Positions 21,712-32,252 of a stretch of 64,000 bases of DNA are shown piece after piece. A program made the translations under genes and the position numbers. The notes beneath the pieces are model-generated. The model was not told the DNA's origin, made no database searches, and saw only the letters and a program-made list of their open reading frames with translations. Origin of the DNA: Buchnera aphidicola (Chaitophorus sp. 3695) (GTDB taxonomy: Bacteria; Pseudomonadota; Gammaproteobacteria; Enterobacterales; Enterobacteriaceae); the NCBI RefSeq assembly GCF_964058985.1, contig NZ_OZ060379.1, positions 248,001-312,000 of the forward strand. Reading direction: 5' to 3'. How positions within the stretch are numbered: position 1 is the first letter of the stretch; each line of letters begins with the position of its first letter.

Positions 21712-23157
21712 TTAAAAATTTACTTTTAATATTCTACTAGTATTAGTATTTCCAGTAATTCCTTTGATATCTCCTTGAGTAATAATTACTATATCATTTA
21801 ATTGTAAATATTTTTTATCATATAATAATTTAACAGCCTCTTGCGATGCTAATAATCCTTCTTCTTTAGTTTCAAAAAATAAAGGAGTAACTCCGCGATA
21901 TAAAGATACTAAGTTTAATGTCTTTTGATTTCTTGATAAAGCAAAAATAGGCAATCCAGAACTAATTCTAGAAGTAATTAAAGCTGTTTTTCCTGATTCT
22001 GTTAAAGTAATTATAGCTTTTACTCCTTTTAAATGATTTGCAGAATACATAGCTGACATAGCAATAATTTCTTCAATACTATCAAAAGAAATATTAATAC
22101 GATGTCGAGAAATATTCATACTAGGTACTTTTTCTGCTCCTTGACATACTTTTGACATTGATATTACTGTTTCTACAGGATTGTTTCCAGAAGCAGTTTC
22201 TGAAGATAACATAACAGCATCACTTCCATCTAAAACAGCATTAGCAACATCCATCACTTCTGCTCTTGTTGGTATGAGATTAAATACCATAGATTCCATC
22301 ATTTGAGTAGCTGTAATTACAACTCTATTTAATCTACGTGCTGTTCGAATAAGTTTTTTTTGCATTCCAGCTAATTCTGGATCTCCAATTTCAATTCCTA
22401 AATCACCTCTTGCTACCATAATTGCATCTGAAGCTAATATCATTTCTTCAATTACTTGATCATTTTTTACAGCTTCAGCTCTTTCTATTTTTGCTATAAT
22501 TTTAGCTGTACTTCCAGCTTGATTCATTAATTTTCTAGCATTTTTTAAATCTTTAGCAGACTTAGGGAAAGAAATTGCTAAATAATCTACTTCAATTTTA
22601 GCTGCAGTTAAAATGTCTCTTTTATCTTTATTAGTAATAGAACCTGCATTTAAACCGCCTCCTAATTTATTTATTCCTTTATTATTAGCTAATATTCCTC
22701 CAATTAAAACTTGTGTAAAAATTTTTAATTCATATACTTTCAAAACTATTAATTGAATTTTACCATCATCTAATAATAAAATATCTTTCACAAAAATATC
22801 GTTTGGTAAATTTCTATAATTAAAACCTACTCTCTTTTTATTTCCTAATTTTTTTTTATAACAATAATCTAATAAAAATAAATCTCCTTTTTTTAAAAAT
22901 ATTTGATTATTTAAAAATTTTGAAATTCTAATTTTAGGACCTTGTAAATCTCCTAAAATTGCAATATTACTTCCAGTTTCTTGAATCACTTTTCTAGCTT
23001 TTTTAATTCTTATTTGATGTTCTTCTTTTGTTCCATGAGAAAAATTTAGTCTTAATACATTTGCACCAGATAAAATAATTTTTTTTAAAATTTTTTTTGA
23101 ATTTGTAGCAGGGCCAAGCGTTACAACAATTTTGGTTCTTCTAATTGGATTTAACAT
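21712..23157 (-). CDS. pykA: Pyruvate kinase II
   Basis: Pyruvate kinase converts phosphoenolpyruvate and ADP to pyruvate and ATP. The product has 481 residues (E. coli PykA 480) and is closer to PykA than PykF, for example in its start [19 protein letters not shown]. The active site shows [14 protein letters not shown], the Lys/Glu block AKIERAEAV and the metal site [15 protein letters not shown]. It is divergent from zwf, as in the E. coli pykA-hexR-zwf region, but the regulator hexR is gone. No other pyruvate kinase gene occurs in the window. Confidence 0.98.
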   Translation of the reverse strand: MLNPIRRTKIVVTLGPATNSKKILKKIILSGANVLRLNFSHGTKEEHQIRIKKARKVIQETGSNIAILGDLQGPKIRISKFLNNQIFLKKGDLFLLDYCYKKKLGNKKRVGFNYRNLPNDIFVKDILLLDDGKIQLIVLKVYELKIFTQVLIGGILANNKGINKLGGGLNAGSITNKDKRDILTAAKIEVDYLAISFPKSAKDLKNARKLMNQAGSTAKIIAKIERAEAVKNDQVIEEMILASDAIMVARGDLGIEIGDPELAGMQKKLIRTARRLNRVVITATQMMESMVFNLIPTRAEVMDVANAVLDGSDAVMLSSETASGNNPVETVISMSKVCQGAEKVPSMNISRHRINISFDSIEEIIAMSAMYSANHLKGVKAIITLTESGKTALITSRISSGLPIFALSRNQKTLNLVSLYRGVTPLFFETKEEGLLASQEAVKLLYDKKYLQLNDIVIITQGDIKGITGNTNTSRILKVNF

Positions 23158-23495
23158 TTATATAATGTTCCTTAATATTTATACATTTTTTCAGACAAAA
23201 TTATATGATTTTTACTAAAAATATATTAATTTTAAAGTATTTTAAATTTTATTATTAAATTCTTTGAATTTATTTAAATGTATCACATTTTATATACAAT
23301 ATTTAAAAAAATAATTTTATATAAATTAATTTTAATATATAAATTTATTCATTTTAATTAAAAATTTATATTTTTCTAAAAATTAGACTAAATTAAAATA
23401 GTTTTATTAAAAATAAACTCTATATATAATAGAAATATAATTTAATTTAAAAAATATTATTTTAATACTTTTACTTTTTAGGAAATTAAAATTTA
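23158..23495. other. Divergent intergenic region between pykA and zwf
   Basis: These 338 bases separate two divergent genes and must contain at least one promoter for each, but the sequence is too uniformly A/T for me to pick a convincing -35/-10 pair. E. coli has the regulator gene hexR in this interval; no trace of it is visible. Confidence 0.5.
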
Positions 23496-24971
23496 ATGAA
23501 TTATGATCAAAAAATTTCAGCATATGATTTAATTATTTTTGGAGCAAAAGGTGATTTATCTAAAAGAAAACTTTTACCTGCTTTATATCAATTAGAAAAA
23601 TCATTTAAATTACATATAAATACACGAATTATTGGTGTAGGAAGAGCTAATTGGGATAAAGAAAATTATAGAAAAATAGTAAAAGATTGTATTATGAAGT
23701 TTTCTAATGAAAAAATAAATAAAAAAATTTGGAATAAATTTTCTAAAAAATTATTGTTTTGTAATATTGATGTTAATGATACATCTAGTTTTATTAAATT
23801 ACAAAAAATTATTAATCAAGATAGAAAAATTTTAATAAATTATTTCGCATTACCTCAACATACATTTAAATCCTTATGTAAAGGTTTAAAAAAATTTCAA
23901 TTAAATTTAAAAAAAGATAGAGTGATTCTAGAAAAACCTCTTGGAAATTCTTTACAAACTTCTAAAAAAATTAATATTCAAATCAATAAAGTTTTTAAAG
24001 AAAAAAGAATTTTTAGAATTGATCATTATTTAGGTAAAGAAACAATTTTAAATCTTTTAGCATTAAAGTTTTCTAACTCTATTTTATTTACAAATTGGAG
24101 TAATAAAACTATTGATCATGTACAAATTACCGTTTCTGAAGAAGTAGGTATAGAAGGAAGATTAAGTTATTTTGAACAAACTGGACAAATGCGAGATATG
24201 GTACAAAATCATTTACTACAAATTTTATCCATTTTAGCAATGTCTCCTCCAATTAATTTAAAAGCAAACAATATTAGAAATGAGAAGTTAAAAATTTTAA
24301 AATCATTACGAACTATAGATGAAAAAAATATTAATAAAAATACTATACGTGGACAATATCAATCAGGGAAAATAAATAATATAAAAGTACCCTCTTATCT
24401 AAAAGAAATTGGGAAAAAAAATTATAGCAATACTGAAACTTTTGTTGCTATAAAAGTAAATATTGATAATTGGAAATGGTATGGAGTACCTTTTTATCTG
24501 AGAACTGGAAAAAGATTACCAAAAAAATATTCTGAAATTGTAATTTACTTTAAACCATTAAATATGAATCTATTCTGTCAATCTTCAAAAAAATTTCCTT
24601 TAAACAAAATAGTTATAAGATTACAACCTAATGAAGGAATTGATATTTTTATTATGAATAAAATTCCGGGATTAGATTCAAATTATACACTAAAAGAAAC
24701 AAAATTAAATTTTGATTATAAACACAGTTTTAAAAATTTACGTATATACGATGCTTATGAAAGATTATTATTAGATAGTTCTTTAGGCATTCAATCTTTA
24801 TTTGTAAGAAGAGATGAAATAGAAGAATCTTGGAAATGGATAGACTCTATTATTCATGCATGGAAAAATAAAAAATCTAAATTAGAATTTTATAAAGCAG
24901 GTACTTGGGGCCCTCAATCTTCTAATGATTTATTAAAACGAGATGGAAAATATTGGAACATTTATAGTTAA
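23496..24971 (+). CDS. zwf: Glucose-6-phosphate 1-dehydrogenase
   Basis: Zwf oxidises glucose-6-phosphate with NADP+, the entry to the pentose phosphate pathway and a main NADPH source. It has 491 residues, the E. coli length. The dinucleotide motif FGAKGDLSKRKLLPALYQLE is at residues 15-34, the catalytic RIDHYLGKE near 177-185, and the substrate contacts in LRTGKRLPKK. The C-terminus AGTWGPQSS is intact. An AGGAAA ribosome site precedes the ATG. Confidence 0.98.
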   Translation: MNYDQKISAYDLIIFGAKGDLSKRKLLPALYQLEKSFKLHINTRIIGVGRANWDKENYRKIVKDCIMKFSNEKINKKIWNKFSKKLLFCNIDVNDTSSFIKLQKIINQDRKILINYFALPQHTFKSLCKGLKKFQLNLKKDRVILEKPLGNSLQTSKKINIQINKVFKEKRIFRIDHYLGKETILNLLALKFSNSILFTNWSNKTIDHVQITVSEEVGIEGRLSYFEQTGQMRDMVQNHLLQILSILAMSPPINLKANNIRNEKLKILKSLRTIDEKNINKNTIRGQYQSGKINNIKVPSYLKEIGKKNYSNTETFVAIKVNIDNWKWYGVPFYLRTGKRLPKKYSEIVIYFKPLNMNLFCQSSKKFPLNKIVIRLQPNEGIDIFIMNKIPGLDSNYTLKETKLNFDYKHSFKNLRIYDAYERLLLDSSLGIQSLFVRRDEIEESWKWIDSIIHAWKNKKSKLEFYKAGTWGPQSSNDLLKRDGKYWNIYS

Positions 24972-25256
24972 AAATTACTTTTTTAAAATTTTTATTAAAA
25001 TTTTTTATAGACTTCTTTGAAAGAATTTTGTTATATTTGTATTTGGATTAAAATTTATCTTTATATTATATTTTTTACATAAAAAATTTTTTTAATTTAT
25101 ATAAACTTATAAATTTTAAATTTAAAAAAATATTTTTGTTATATAAAAAATTTATACAATTAAAATTCTTTTAATTAATCTTATATATTAAATAATAATA
25201 TTTATAAAATATATTATAAATATTTAAAAAAGAATTTTTTAAAAAAAGGAAAAAGT

Positions 25257-26138
25257 ATGATTCGAGTTTTATTATTTGTAGTAACAAACTTATCTGTAAT
25301 AAGTTTATTATGTATAATAGCGTTTTTTACTGGAATACAAACAAATAATATATTATATCTAATTATTTCAGGATTTTTATTTGGTTTTGGAGGAGCTTTC
25401 ATATCACTTTTATTATCAAAACAAATTGCTTTATTTTCTATTGGATCGTATATTATTAAAAATCCTATAAATAAATCTGAAATATGGTTATTAAAAGTAT
25501 TAAAAAAACAATCATCTCAATTAAATATTAAAACTCCTGATCTAACTATATATAGTTCAAATAGTATTAACGCATTTGCTACAGGATCTAGAAAAGATTC
25601 TTCTTTAATTGCGATTTCTACAGGTTTGCTTAATAAAATGACTAAAAATGAGATAAAAGCAGTAATTGCTCATGAAATGACTCATATAGCAAATGGAGAT
25701 ATGATTACTATGACGCTGATACAAGGCGTTTTAAACACATTTGTAATATTTCTATCTCGTGGAATTGCATATTTATTTTCTAATTTAGATTCTAATAATA
25801 ATTCTTCACAATCTATATTCCAAAAAACTGGTGCTGCATATTTAATTTTAACAATTTTTTTAGAAATTATATTTGGAACTATTGCAAGCTTTATCACAAT
25901 GTGGTTTTCTAGAAGACGTGAATTTTATGCTGATGCAGGATCTGCAAAAATAGTAGGTGTAGAAAATATGATCTCTGCTTTACAAAAAATGCAATATAAT
26001 CCATATTCTTTAGAAATTCCAAAAACTCTTGCAACATTTTGTATTAACGGACAACAAAATTCTTTTTTAAACTTATTTATGTCTCATCCTCCATTACATG
26101 TTCGAATTCAAGCATTACATAATAAAACTTATATGTAA
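25257..26138 (+). CDS. htpX: Membrane zinc metalloprotease HtpX
   Basis: HtpX is an M48-family inner-membrane protease that degrades misfolded membrane proteins alongside FtsH. It has 293 residues, as in E. coli. Two N-terminal membrane segments (about 5-25 and 33-55) are followed by the zinc motif AHEMTH near residue 140, two further hydrophobic stretches (about 158-215) and the third ligand region SRRREFYADAGSAKI. A GGAAAAAGT element precedes the ATG. It lies between zwf and cspC; I see no sigma-32 promoter in the 285 bases upstream. Confidence 0.97.
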   Translation: MIRVLLFVVTNLSVISLLCIIAFFTGIQTNNILYLIISGFLFGFGGAFISLLLSKQIALFSIGSYIIKNPINKSEIWLLKVLKKQSSQLNIKTPDLTIYSSNSINAFATGSRKDSSLIAISTGLLNKMTKNEIKAVIAHEMTHIANGDMITMTLIQGVLNTFVIFLSRGIAYLFSNLDSNNNSSQSIFQKTGAAYLILTIFLEIIFGTIASFITMWFSRRREFYADAGSAKIVGVENMISALQKMQYNPYSLEIPKTLATFCINGQQNSFLNLFMSHPPLHVRIQALHNKTYM

Positions 26139-26406
26139 GTTATATTTCATATATAAATTTAATTTATTTTAAATAATAGATAAATGTTAAATATTGTTTT
26201 TTATTTAAAAATCCTCTATGATATAATAATCAATATTTGTTAAAAAGATATTTTATAAAATTTTTTATATAGTATATAAATACTAATTTTAAAAATATTA
26301 AGAATATATTAAACAAAATATATTTATAACAAATCAAAATTATTATTAAAAATTAAAAATTTTTAAAATAATTTTTCTGTAGTATCAATGTTTAAGGAAA
26401 TTTTAA

Positions 26407-26616
26407 ATGTCAAAAATTAAAGGTCAAGTTAAATGGTTCAACGAAGCTAAAGGATTTGGATTTATTACTCCCGAAGATGGAAGTAAAGATGTTTTTGTAC
26501 ATTTTTCTTCTATCCAAGGAGACGGATTTAAAACTTTAGAAGAAGGTCAAAATGTTGAATTTGAAATTCAAGAAGGGCCAAAGGGACCATCAGCGATAAA
26601 TGTTTTTGCAAGTTAA
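26407..26616 (+). CDS. cspC: Cold-shock-like protein CspC
   Basis: This is a 69-residue single cold-shock domain, an RNA-binding antiterminator and chaperone. The RNP motifs GFGFI and DVFVHFS are intact. Residues [20 protein letters not shown] and [11 protein letters not shown] agree slightly better with E. coli CspC than CspE. A strong AAGGAAA site lies 7-8 bases before the ATG. The gene is notably richer in G and C than its surroundings, as expected for a highly expressed small gene. The C/E paralogue choice is the only doubt. Confidence 0.95.
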   Translation: MSKIKGQVKWFNEAKGFGFITPEDGSKDVFVHFSSIQGDGFKTLEEGQNVEFEIQEGPKGPSAINVFAS

Positions 26617-26673
26617 TAAAAATTATTTACTTAAATTTTATTAAAAATTTTTTTAAACATTAAAAATTTTTAA

Positions 26674-26700
26674 AAACCTCTGTTTTATATACGGAGGTTT
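26674..26700 (+). terminator. Hairpin after cspC
   Basis: A 9-bp stem (26674-26682 with 26692-26700, one G-T pair, loop of 9) carries a CCTC/GAGG core and begins 58 bases after the cspC stop. There is no strong U-run after it. It probably marks the cspC mRNA end and protects it from 3' decay. Confidence 0.5.
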
Positions 26701-26839
26701 GTAAACAATTCATATAATAAAATTTTATATAATATAAATAAATTTTTATTTTTAAAAAAAAATATTTTTGAAAAATATTTGTATAATCATAATATCAAAT
26801 CATTCAATAAAATTTTTCCTGTTTAATGGAGTTATTTTA

Positions 26840-28396
26840 ATGGGAATTCTTTTAGACCCGTCAACGTGGACTGGTTTACTTGCTTTAGTATTACTTGAAA
26901 TAATATTAGGTATTGATAATTTAATTTTTTTAACTATTATTACTAAAAAATTAAATCCTAACCAAAGAAATAAAGCTAGAAACATAGGTTTAGTATTATC
27001 TCTTGTAATAAGAATTATTTTTTTATATTTTATATCATGGTCTACGTCTCTTACTCATCCCTTATATTCAAATAAATACATTATTCTTTCAATACGTGAA
27101 TTTATTTTATTATTAGGAGGAATATTTTTATCTATTATTTCATTAATTGAATTATATGATAAAATTTATCATAAACGTATTCAAATACAAAAAAACAAAA
27201 AATATTCTTATTTTTGGTTAATAATTTTACAAATAATAATCTTAGATACAATTTTTTCATTAGATTCAATTATTACAGCGATTGGAATAATAAATAACTT
27301 TTTTATTATTTCTACATCTATGATAATTTCTATGTGTTGTATGTTAATAATTGCTAATTCTTTAAAAAAATTTGTACAAAAATATAAAAAAATTTTTATT
27401 TTATGTTTAGGATTTCTATTAATAATTGGTGTGAATTTAGTATTAGAATCATTAGGATTGTATCTTTCTAAAACATATCTATATACAGCTGTAGGATTTT
27501 GTGTACTTATAGAATTATTTAATGAAATTTCTAAATATCATTTTTTACTATATCAATATAATCGACCTTTTAGAAGAAGAATATTAGAAAAGTTTTTAAA
27601 AATTTTAAAAAGAGAAGAAAATAAAGATATTAAAGTTATTGAAAAATTTAATAAAGATAATACAAAAAAATATTCTAAAAAAGAATATATAGATTTTAAT
27701 AAAGAAGAAAAGTATATGATTTATAGCTTATTACATTTATCTATTAGATCTGTAAAAAGTATAATGACTCCGAGAACAGAAATATCTTGGATTAATATTA
27801 ATCAATCTTTTAATATTATTAAAAAGAAATTATTAAGTACACCTCATAATATATTTCCTGTATGTGAGGGTAATATAGATAAAGTAATAGGAGTAGTACG
27901 AGCTAAAGAACTTATTTCAAAAATAGATAATAAAAACAATATTTTAAAATTTGTTTCTAAACATAAACCAATTATAGTTTCAGAAAAAATTAATCTTATA
28001 CAATTATTAAAAATATTAAAACAATCTAAAGGTAACATTATTTTAGTTCGAAATAAATTTAATATGCTTCAAGGATTAATTACTCCATTAGATTTTTTAA
28101 AAGCTATAGCTGGAGATTTTCCAGATTCTGATGAAACACCTAATATTATAAAAAAAAACAAAAGTTGGTTAGTAAAAGGTCATACAGATTTATATTCTTT
28201 GCAGCAATCATTAAATACACATCAGTTTATTAAAAAAAATACTATGAATGTATCTATATCTGGATTTATTATTGAAAAATATGGGGCAATTCCTATATCA
28301 GGTAAAGTAATTAAAATGTCTTCATTTACTTTTAAAATTCTTAAAGCAACAAATTATAAAATAGATTTAATTAAAATACAAAAACATATCAAATAA
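26840..28396 (+). CDS. yoaE: TerC-family membrane protein with CBS and CorC domains, YoaE
   Basis: This inner-membrane protein has an N-terminal TerC domain of about seven membrane helices (residues 10-230), a CBS pair (about 300-420) and a C-terminal transporter-associated CorC/HlyC domain (about 440-518). The substrate is unknown; metal-ion transport is the usual guess. The frame is open 24 codons further upstream, but MGILLDPSTWTGLL at 26840 matches the E. coli N-terminus, has a TGGAG site before it, and gives exactly the E. coli length of 518. Negatively charged residues inside membrane helices (LEIILGIDN, DTIFSLDSI) are kept. Confidence 0.93.
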   Translation: MGILLDPSTWTGLLALVLLEIILGIDNLIFLTIITKKLNPNQRNKARNIGLVLSLVIRIIFLYFISWSTSLTHPLYSNKYIILSIREFILLLGGIFLSIISLIELYDKIYHKRIQIQKNKKYSYFWLIILQIIILDTIFSLDSIITAIGIINNFFIISTSMIISMCCMLIIANSLKKFVQKYKKIFILCLGFLLIIGVNLVLESLGLYLSKTYLYTAVGFCVLIELFNEISKYHFLLYQYNRPFRRRILEKFLKILKREENKDIKVIEKFNKDNTKKYSKKEYIDFNKEEKYMIYSLLHLSIRSVKSIMTPRTEISWININQSFNIIKKKLLSTPHNIFPVCEGNIDKVIGVVRAKELISKIDNKNNILKFVSKHKPIIVSEKINLIQLLKILKQSKGNIILVRNKFNMLQGLITPLDFLKAIAGDFPDSDETPNIIKKNKSWLVKGHTDLYSLQQSLNTHQFIKKNTMNVSISGFIIEKYGAIPISGKVIKMSSFTFKILKATNYKIDLIKIQKHIK

Positions 28397-28415
28397 TTTT
28401 TTAAAATTTTTATAG

Positions 28416-28443
28416 TTTATTCATGAATACAAACATGAATAAA
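28416..28443 (+). terminator. Hairpin between yoaE and tsaB
   Basis: A perfect 10-bp inverted repeat (28416-28425 with 28434-28443, loop of 8) lies 19 bases after the yoaE stop and 43 bases before the tsaB start. It probably ends yoaE mRNA. It lacks a long U-tract, so it could be a processing or stability element instead. Confidence 0.45.
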
Positions 28444-28486
28444 TTATAAAATTAATACTCTAAATTAAATCAGTTTTTTTATTATT

Positions 28487-29140
28487 ATGAAATTATTAAC
28501 TTTTGATAGTTCTAGTCATTATTGTTCTGTAGCATTAAAAAATAAAGGTAATATTAGTTATATTAAAAAATTTACTTTGAATCATACTGATATAATTTTT
28601 ATGATAAAAAATATTTTATCTAAAAATTATTTACTATTATCAGATATAAATTATATCGCATGTTCTATAGGTCCTGGGTCTTTTACTGGAATTAGAATTG
28701 CAATAAATATATCTCAGGGATTTTATATAGGTTTAAACATTCCTATAATTGGAATATCTACATTAAAAATTTTAGCTGAACATGCGAGACAAAATACAAA
28801 TAATAAAAATTTTGTTACTATTATTCAAGCTAATAAAAAAAATTTATATTGGGGAAAGTATATATTTTATAAAAAAAAATGGTATTTAAAAAATAAAGAA
28901 TTATATATTTCTAACGAACTAGCTTTAAAAAAACTTTATCAATTAAATAAAATCTGGAAAATTGTAGGTGTTTTAAATAATTTTATTTTATATAAAAAAA
29001 TTAAACGTATAAAAGATTTAAATTTATATAAACCCTCTGCAATAGATATGTTACCATTAGCAATTCAATCTATTAAAGATAAAAAAAATGATTCTTTTAA
29101 AAAAATTTTTCCAAATTATTTAAATAAAATAATTAAATGA
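28487..29140 (+). CDS. tsaB: tRNA threonylcarbamoyladenosine synthesis protein TsaB
   Basis: TsaB (YeaZ) is the inactive ASKHA-fold partner of TsaD in making t6A37 on tRNAs that read ANN codons, a modification retained in nearly all reduced genomes. It has 217 residues (E. coli 231). The N-terminus LLTFDSSSHYCSVAL and the GPGSFTGIRI motif (about residues 64-73) are typical. The C-terminal part is shorter and Lys-rich. It faces minE, with 46 bases between. Confidence 0.95.
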   Translation: MKLLTFDSSSHYCSVALKNKGNISYIKKFTLNHTDIIFMIKNILSKNYLLLSDINYIACSIGPGSFTGIRIAINISQGFYIGLNIPIIGISTLKILAEHARQNTNNKNFVTIIQANKKNLYWGKYIFYKKKWYLKNKELYISNELALKKLYQLNKIWKIVGVLNNFILYKKIKRIKDLNLYKPSAIDMLPLAIQSIKDKKNDSFKKIFPNYLNKIIK

Positions 29141-29186
29141 ATACAGCAATTTTTTTAATTTATATTTTTTATCGATATATAAAAAA

Positions 29187-29438
29187 TTATTTTTGTAATA
29201 TGATATTAAATCCTAAAATAGATTTATTATTTTTTTTATATTCTAATTGAATTTTTATAAATTTTTGATCAATATTCATATGTTTTTGAACTAAATTTAA
29301 AATTTCTTTTTTAAGTGTAGGAATATATTTTTGTGTGTTTAGTGTTTTGTTTTCTTTATCTAAAATAATTTTTAATCTTTTTTTTGCAATAAAAGCACTT
29401 TTTTTTTTTTTAGATAAAAAAAAATCTAATAGAATCAT
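29187..29438 (-). CDS. minE: Cell division topological specificity factor MinE
   Basis: MinE drives pole-to-pole oscillation of MinD. It has 83 residues (E. coli 88). The N-terminus MILLDFFLSKKK holds the membrane-targeting segment, followed by the MinD-contact helix AKKRLKIILDKE and the dimerising beta domain. It is the last gene of minCDE, 2 bases after minD. Buchnera cells are round cocci, so retention of a full Min system is of some interest. Confidence 0.96.
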   Translation of the reverse strand: MILLDFFLSKKKKSAFIAKKRLKIILDKENKTLNTQKYIPTLKKEILNLVQKHMNIDQKFIKIQLEYKKNNKSILGFNIILQK

Positions 29439-29440
29439 AA

Positions 29441-30250
29441 TTATCGTCCAAATAAACGTTGAAAAAAATTCTTTTTTTCTGTGATAAATCTTAATGGAGT
29501 TTTTTGTCCTAACAATCTTTTTACAACGTCTGAATAAGCTTTTGCTGCATTTGATGTTTTATTTAATATAATAGGAAATCCTTGATTAGAAGATTTTAAA
29601 ATAGATGAATCTTCTGGTATAACTCCTATTAATGGAATTCTTAAAATTTCTAATATATCTTTCATGCTTAACATATCTCCTGAACTAACTTTTTCAGGAG
29701 AATATCTTGTTAATAACAAATGCTCTTTAACTGGTGTTCTTTGATCTTTTGCTCTTTTTGATTTAGAAGAAATAATTCCTAAAATTCTATCTGAATCTCT
29801 TACAGAAGAAATTTCAGGATTAGTAGTAATAATTGCTTCATCTGCAAAATATAAAGCTAATAAAGCTCCTCGTTCTATTCCCGCAGGTGAATCACAAATA
29901 ATAAAATCAAATTTCATTTCTAATAATTTTTTAAAAACTAATTCAACACCTTCATAAGTTAATGATTCTTTATCTTTAGTTTGCGATGCAGGTAAAATAA
30001 ATAAATTTGTAGTATGTTTATCTTTAATTAAAGTTTGGTTAACTGTAGATTCACCTTGTATTATATTAATAAAATCATACACCACTCTACGCTCACAACC
30101 CATAATTAAATCTAAATTTCTTAATCCTACATCAAAATCTATTACTACTGTTTTTTTTCCAGATTTAGCTAAACCAGTAGAAATAGATGCGCTTGAAGTA
30201 GTTTTTCCGACTCCTCCTTTTCCTGATGTTACTACTATAATACGTGTCAT
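29441..30250 (-). CDS. minD: Septum site-determining ATPase MinD
   Basis: MinD is a ParA-like ATPase that binds the inner membrane in its ATP dimer form and recruits MinC and MinE. It has 269 residues (E. coli 270). The deviant Walker A motif GKGGVGKTT is at residues 10-18, switch II is in CDSPAGIE, and the C-terminal amphipathic helix KNFFQRLFGR that anchors it to the membrane is intact. It is the middle gene of minCDE. Confidence 0.98.
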   Translation of the reverse strand: MTRIIVVTSGKGGVGKTTSSASISTGLAKSGKKTVVIDFDVGLRNLDLIMGCERRVVYDFINIIQGESTVNQTLIKDKHTTNLFILPASQTKDKESLTYEGVELVFKKLLEMKFDFIICDSPAGIERGALLALYFADEAIITTNPEISSVRDSDRILGIISSKSKRAKDQRTPVKEHLLLTRYSPEKVSSGDMLSMKDILEILRIPLIGVIPEDSSILKSSNQGFPIILNKTSNAAKAYSDVVKRLLGQKTPLRFITEKKNFFQRLFGR

Positions 30251-30284
30251 ACTAAAATATATCCTTAAATTAAAATACTAAAAA

Positions 30285-30971
30285 TTATAATTTTTTTATA
30301 TGTATACTATGATTTTTAAAATATATCTGAGCTGGTTTATTTAAAATATCTTTTGGTATGGAATCTATTAAACAATATTCTCCAGAAATAGATAAAAGCT
30401 CCGCTTCTAAATATTGACAAAAAATTTTTCTAGTATAATCTCCATGAGCACCTGCTAATGCTCTTCCACTAAGTTGTCCATATACATGAATGTTTCCATC
30501 CGCAATTAATTCAGATCCTTTATTTGCATTATTAATTAGTATTAAATCAGATTCTTTTGCATAAATTGTTTGTCCAGAACGAATAGTATGATGATATAAA
30601 ACACTTTTACGCATTTTTTTATCTAAAATTTTATTATTTTTATGAATAAAATTTTCTTTATTTGAAAATATAGGTAATCCTGAATTTAATATTTTTTTTT
30701 TCAATGTTAAATCATTACATTCACTAACACCAATAATTAAAAATTCATTAGAAAAAATAACTTTTTGAATTTTTATCCAATCAGAATTTTTTGGAAGTAA
30801 AGATAAATTTAAAATAATTGGCGCTTTATGAAAAAAATTAGGAGATTCTTGAACTTTTTTTTTTAATGCATTATTAATTAAATTAATATTATTACTACAT
30901 ATATATAATACTAATGTTGTAAAAACACTTCCTTTTAACTTAATCGGTGTCTTAATAGATTTAACATTCAT
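30285..30971 (-). CDS. minC: Septum site-determining inhibitor MinC
   Basis: MinC blocks FtsZ assembly away from mid-cell when carried by MinD. It has 228 residues (E. coli 231). The N-terminal FtsZ-inhibiting domain (about 1-105) is poorly conserved. The C-terminal beta-helix domain is clear, with RSGQTIYAKESDLI, HVYGQLSGRALAGAHGD and CQYLEAELLSISGEY. It is the first gene of minCDE and divergent from rsmC. Confidence 0.95.
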   Translation of the reverse strand: MNVKSIKTPIKLKGSVFTTLVLYICSNNINLINNALKKKVQESPNFFHKAPIILNLSLLPKNSDWIKIQKVIFSNEFLIIGVSECNDLTLKKKILNSGLPIFSNKENFIHKNNKILDKKMRKSVLYHHTIRSGQTIYAKESDLILINNANKGSELIADGNIHVYGQLSGRALAGAHGDYTRKIFCQYLEAELLSISGEYCLIDSIPKDILNKPAQIYFKNHSIHIKKL

Positions 30972-31202
30972 TGTTTTTAAAATTTGATTACTGAAAATAT
31001 TTAAATTATTTATGTAAATACATTTTATAAAAATTTTTTATTTATATAAATTTAAATATATAAAATGTAAAATTGATAATACTAATAAAATTATTTTTAT
31101 ATATATTTATTTTTTAAAAATGATAATATATATATCATAATTAATTTTATTAAAAAAAATTAAAAAAAATAATTATTTTTTTTTCATATGAGGAAATTAT
31201 TT

Positions 31203-32219
31203 TTGAATATAAATAATACTAGTCAATTAATATTAAAAAAAAAAAATATTTTTTTAAAAAAAAAAATATTATTTTCTGGAAATATTCAAGATTCTTTACC
31301 AGAAATTTTAAAAACAAAATTAAGCTATATACATCTTCAAAAATATAATTTTTTAAAATATTTTTCTAAAACAAACAAAAAAAACATATTTATAGAGTGT
31401 TTAGTAAATAAAGATATTTTAAAACATTGTAATACAGTTATTTATTTCTTTTCAAAAAACAAAAAAGAAACATTTTTTCAAATAAAAAATATTATATCTT
31501 TATTAAAAAAAAAAGAAAAAATATTTCTTGTTGGAGAAAATAAAAGCGGTATACATAGTTTTGTAAAATATTTTAAAAAAGAAATATTTTTTAAAAAATT
31601 TACGTATGGTAAAAAATGTACAATTTATGTTCATATTATACATAAAAAAATTTCTTTTCAATTAAAAAAATTTTATAAAATTCACTATTGGAAAAAAGTT
31701 CCAATCATATTTTTACCTGGCATGTTTGGATATAAAAAATTGGATTTAGGTAGTAAATTTTTAATTTCAACATTTTATAAAAATAAATTATATAACAAAA
31801 AAATTTTAGATGTAGGTTCAGGATCAGGTTTTTTATCTATTGCTATTTTAAAAATTATGAAAAAAAATAAAATTACTGTATCTGAAAGTTGTTTAACATC
31901 TATGAAATGTTGTAAAAAGACATTTCAATTAAATAATTTACACGCATATTTTAAAATTAGTGATATATATTCATCTATAAAAGGAAAATTTGATTTAATT
32001 ATATCAAATCCACCTATGCATAATCATTTAAAGAGATCAGTGGAATTTACAAAAGAAATTATTTATAAATCTCTTTTTTATCTGAAAAAAAAAGGAGAAT
32101 TAAGATTAATTTCTAACAAATCTTATTCATATGAAAAAGATTTTACTAAAACATTTTATAAATTTAATATTTTAAAAGAAAATAATTTTTTTAAAATATA
32201 TCAAGGATTTAAAAAATAA
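31203..32219 (+). CDS. rsmC: 16S rRNA m2G1207 methyltransferase RsmC (TTG start)
   Basis: RsmC methylates guanine 1207 of 16S rRNA using S-adenosylmethionine. The C-terminal half holds the SAM site LDVGSGSGFLSIAI and the catalytic SNPPMHNH; the N-terminal half is the degenerate methyltransferase-like domain. I choose the TTG at 31203 (338 residues): a TGAGGA ribosome site ends 8 bases before it, and the resulting 21 residues before ILFSGNIQ match the 22 of E. coli. The ATG at 31188 has no ribosome site and would bury this one in the coding region. It is the gene before tRNA-Leu on the opposite strand. Confidence 0.93.
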   Translation: MNINNTSQLILKKKNIFLKKKILFSGNIQDSLPEILKTKLSYIHLQKYNFLKYFSKTNKKNIFIECLVNKDILKHCNTVIYFFSKNKKETFFQIKNIISLLKKKEKIFLVGENKSGIHSFVKYFKKEIFFKKFTYGKKCTIYVHIIHKKISFQLKKFYKIHYWKKVPIIFLPGMFGYKKLDLGSKFLISTFYKNKLYNKKILDVGSGSGFLSIAILKIMKKNKITVSESCLTSMKCCKKTFQLNNLHAYFKISDIYSSIKGKFDLIISNPPMHNHLKRSVEFTKEIIYKSLFYLKKKGELRLISNKSYSYEKDFTKTFYKFNILKENNFFKIYQGFKK

Positions 32220-32252
32220 TAATAAAAAATTTTTTATATAAAATAATTTATA

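Noticed and set aside
31227..31270. Poly(A) runs near the start of rsmC as further frameshifts
   Set aside because: The frame stays open through them and the downstream protein aligns with RsmC, so no disruption is seen.
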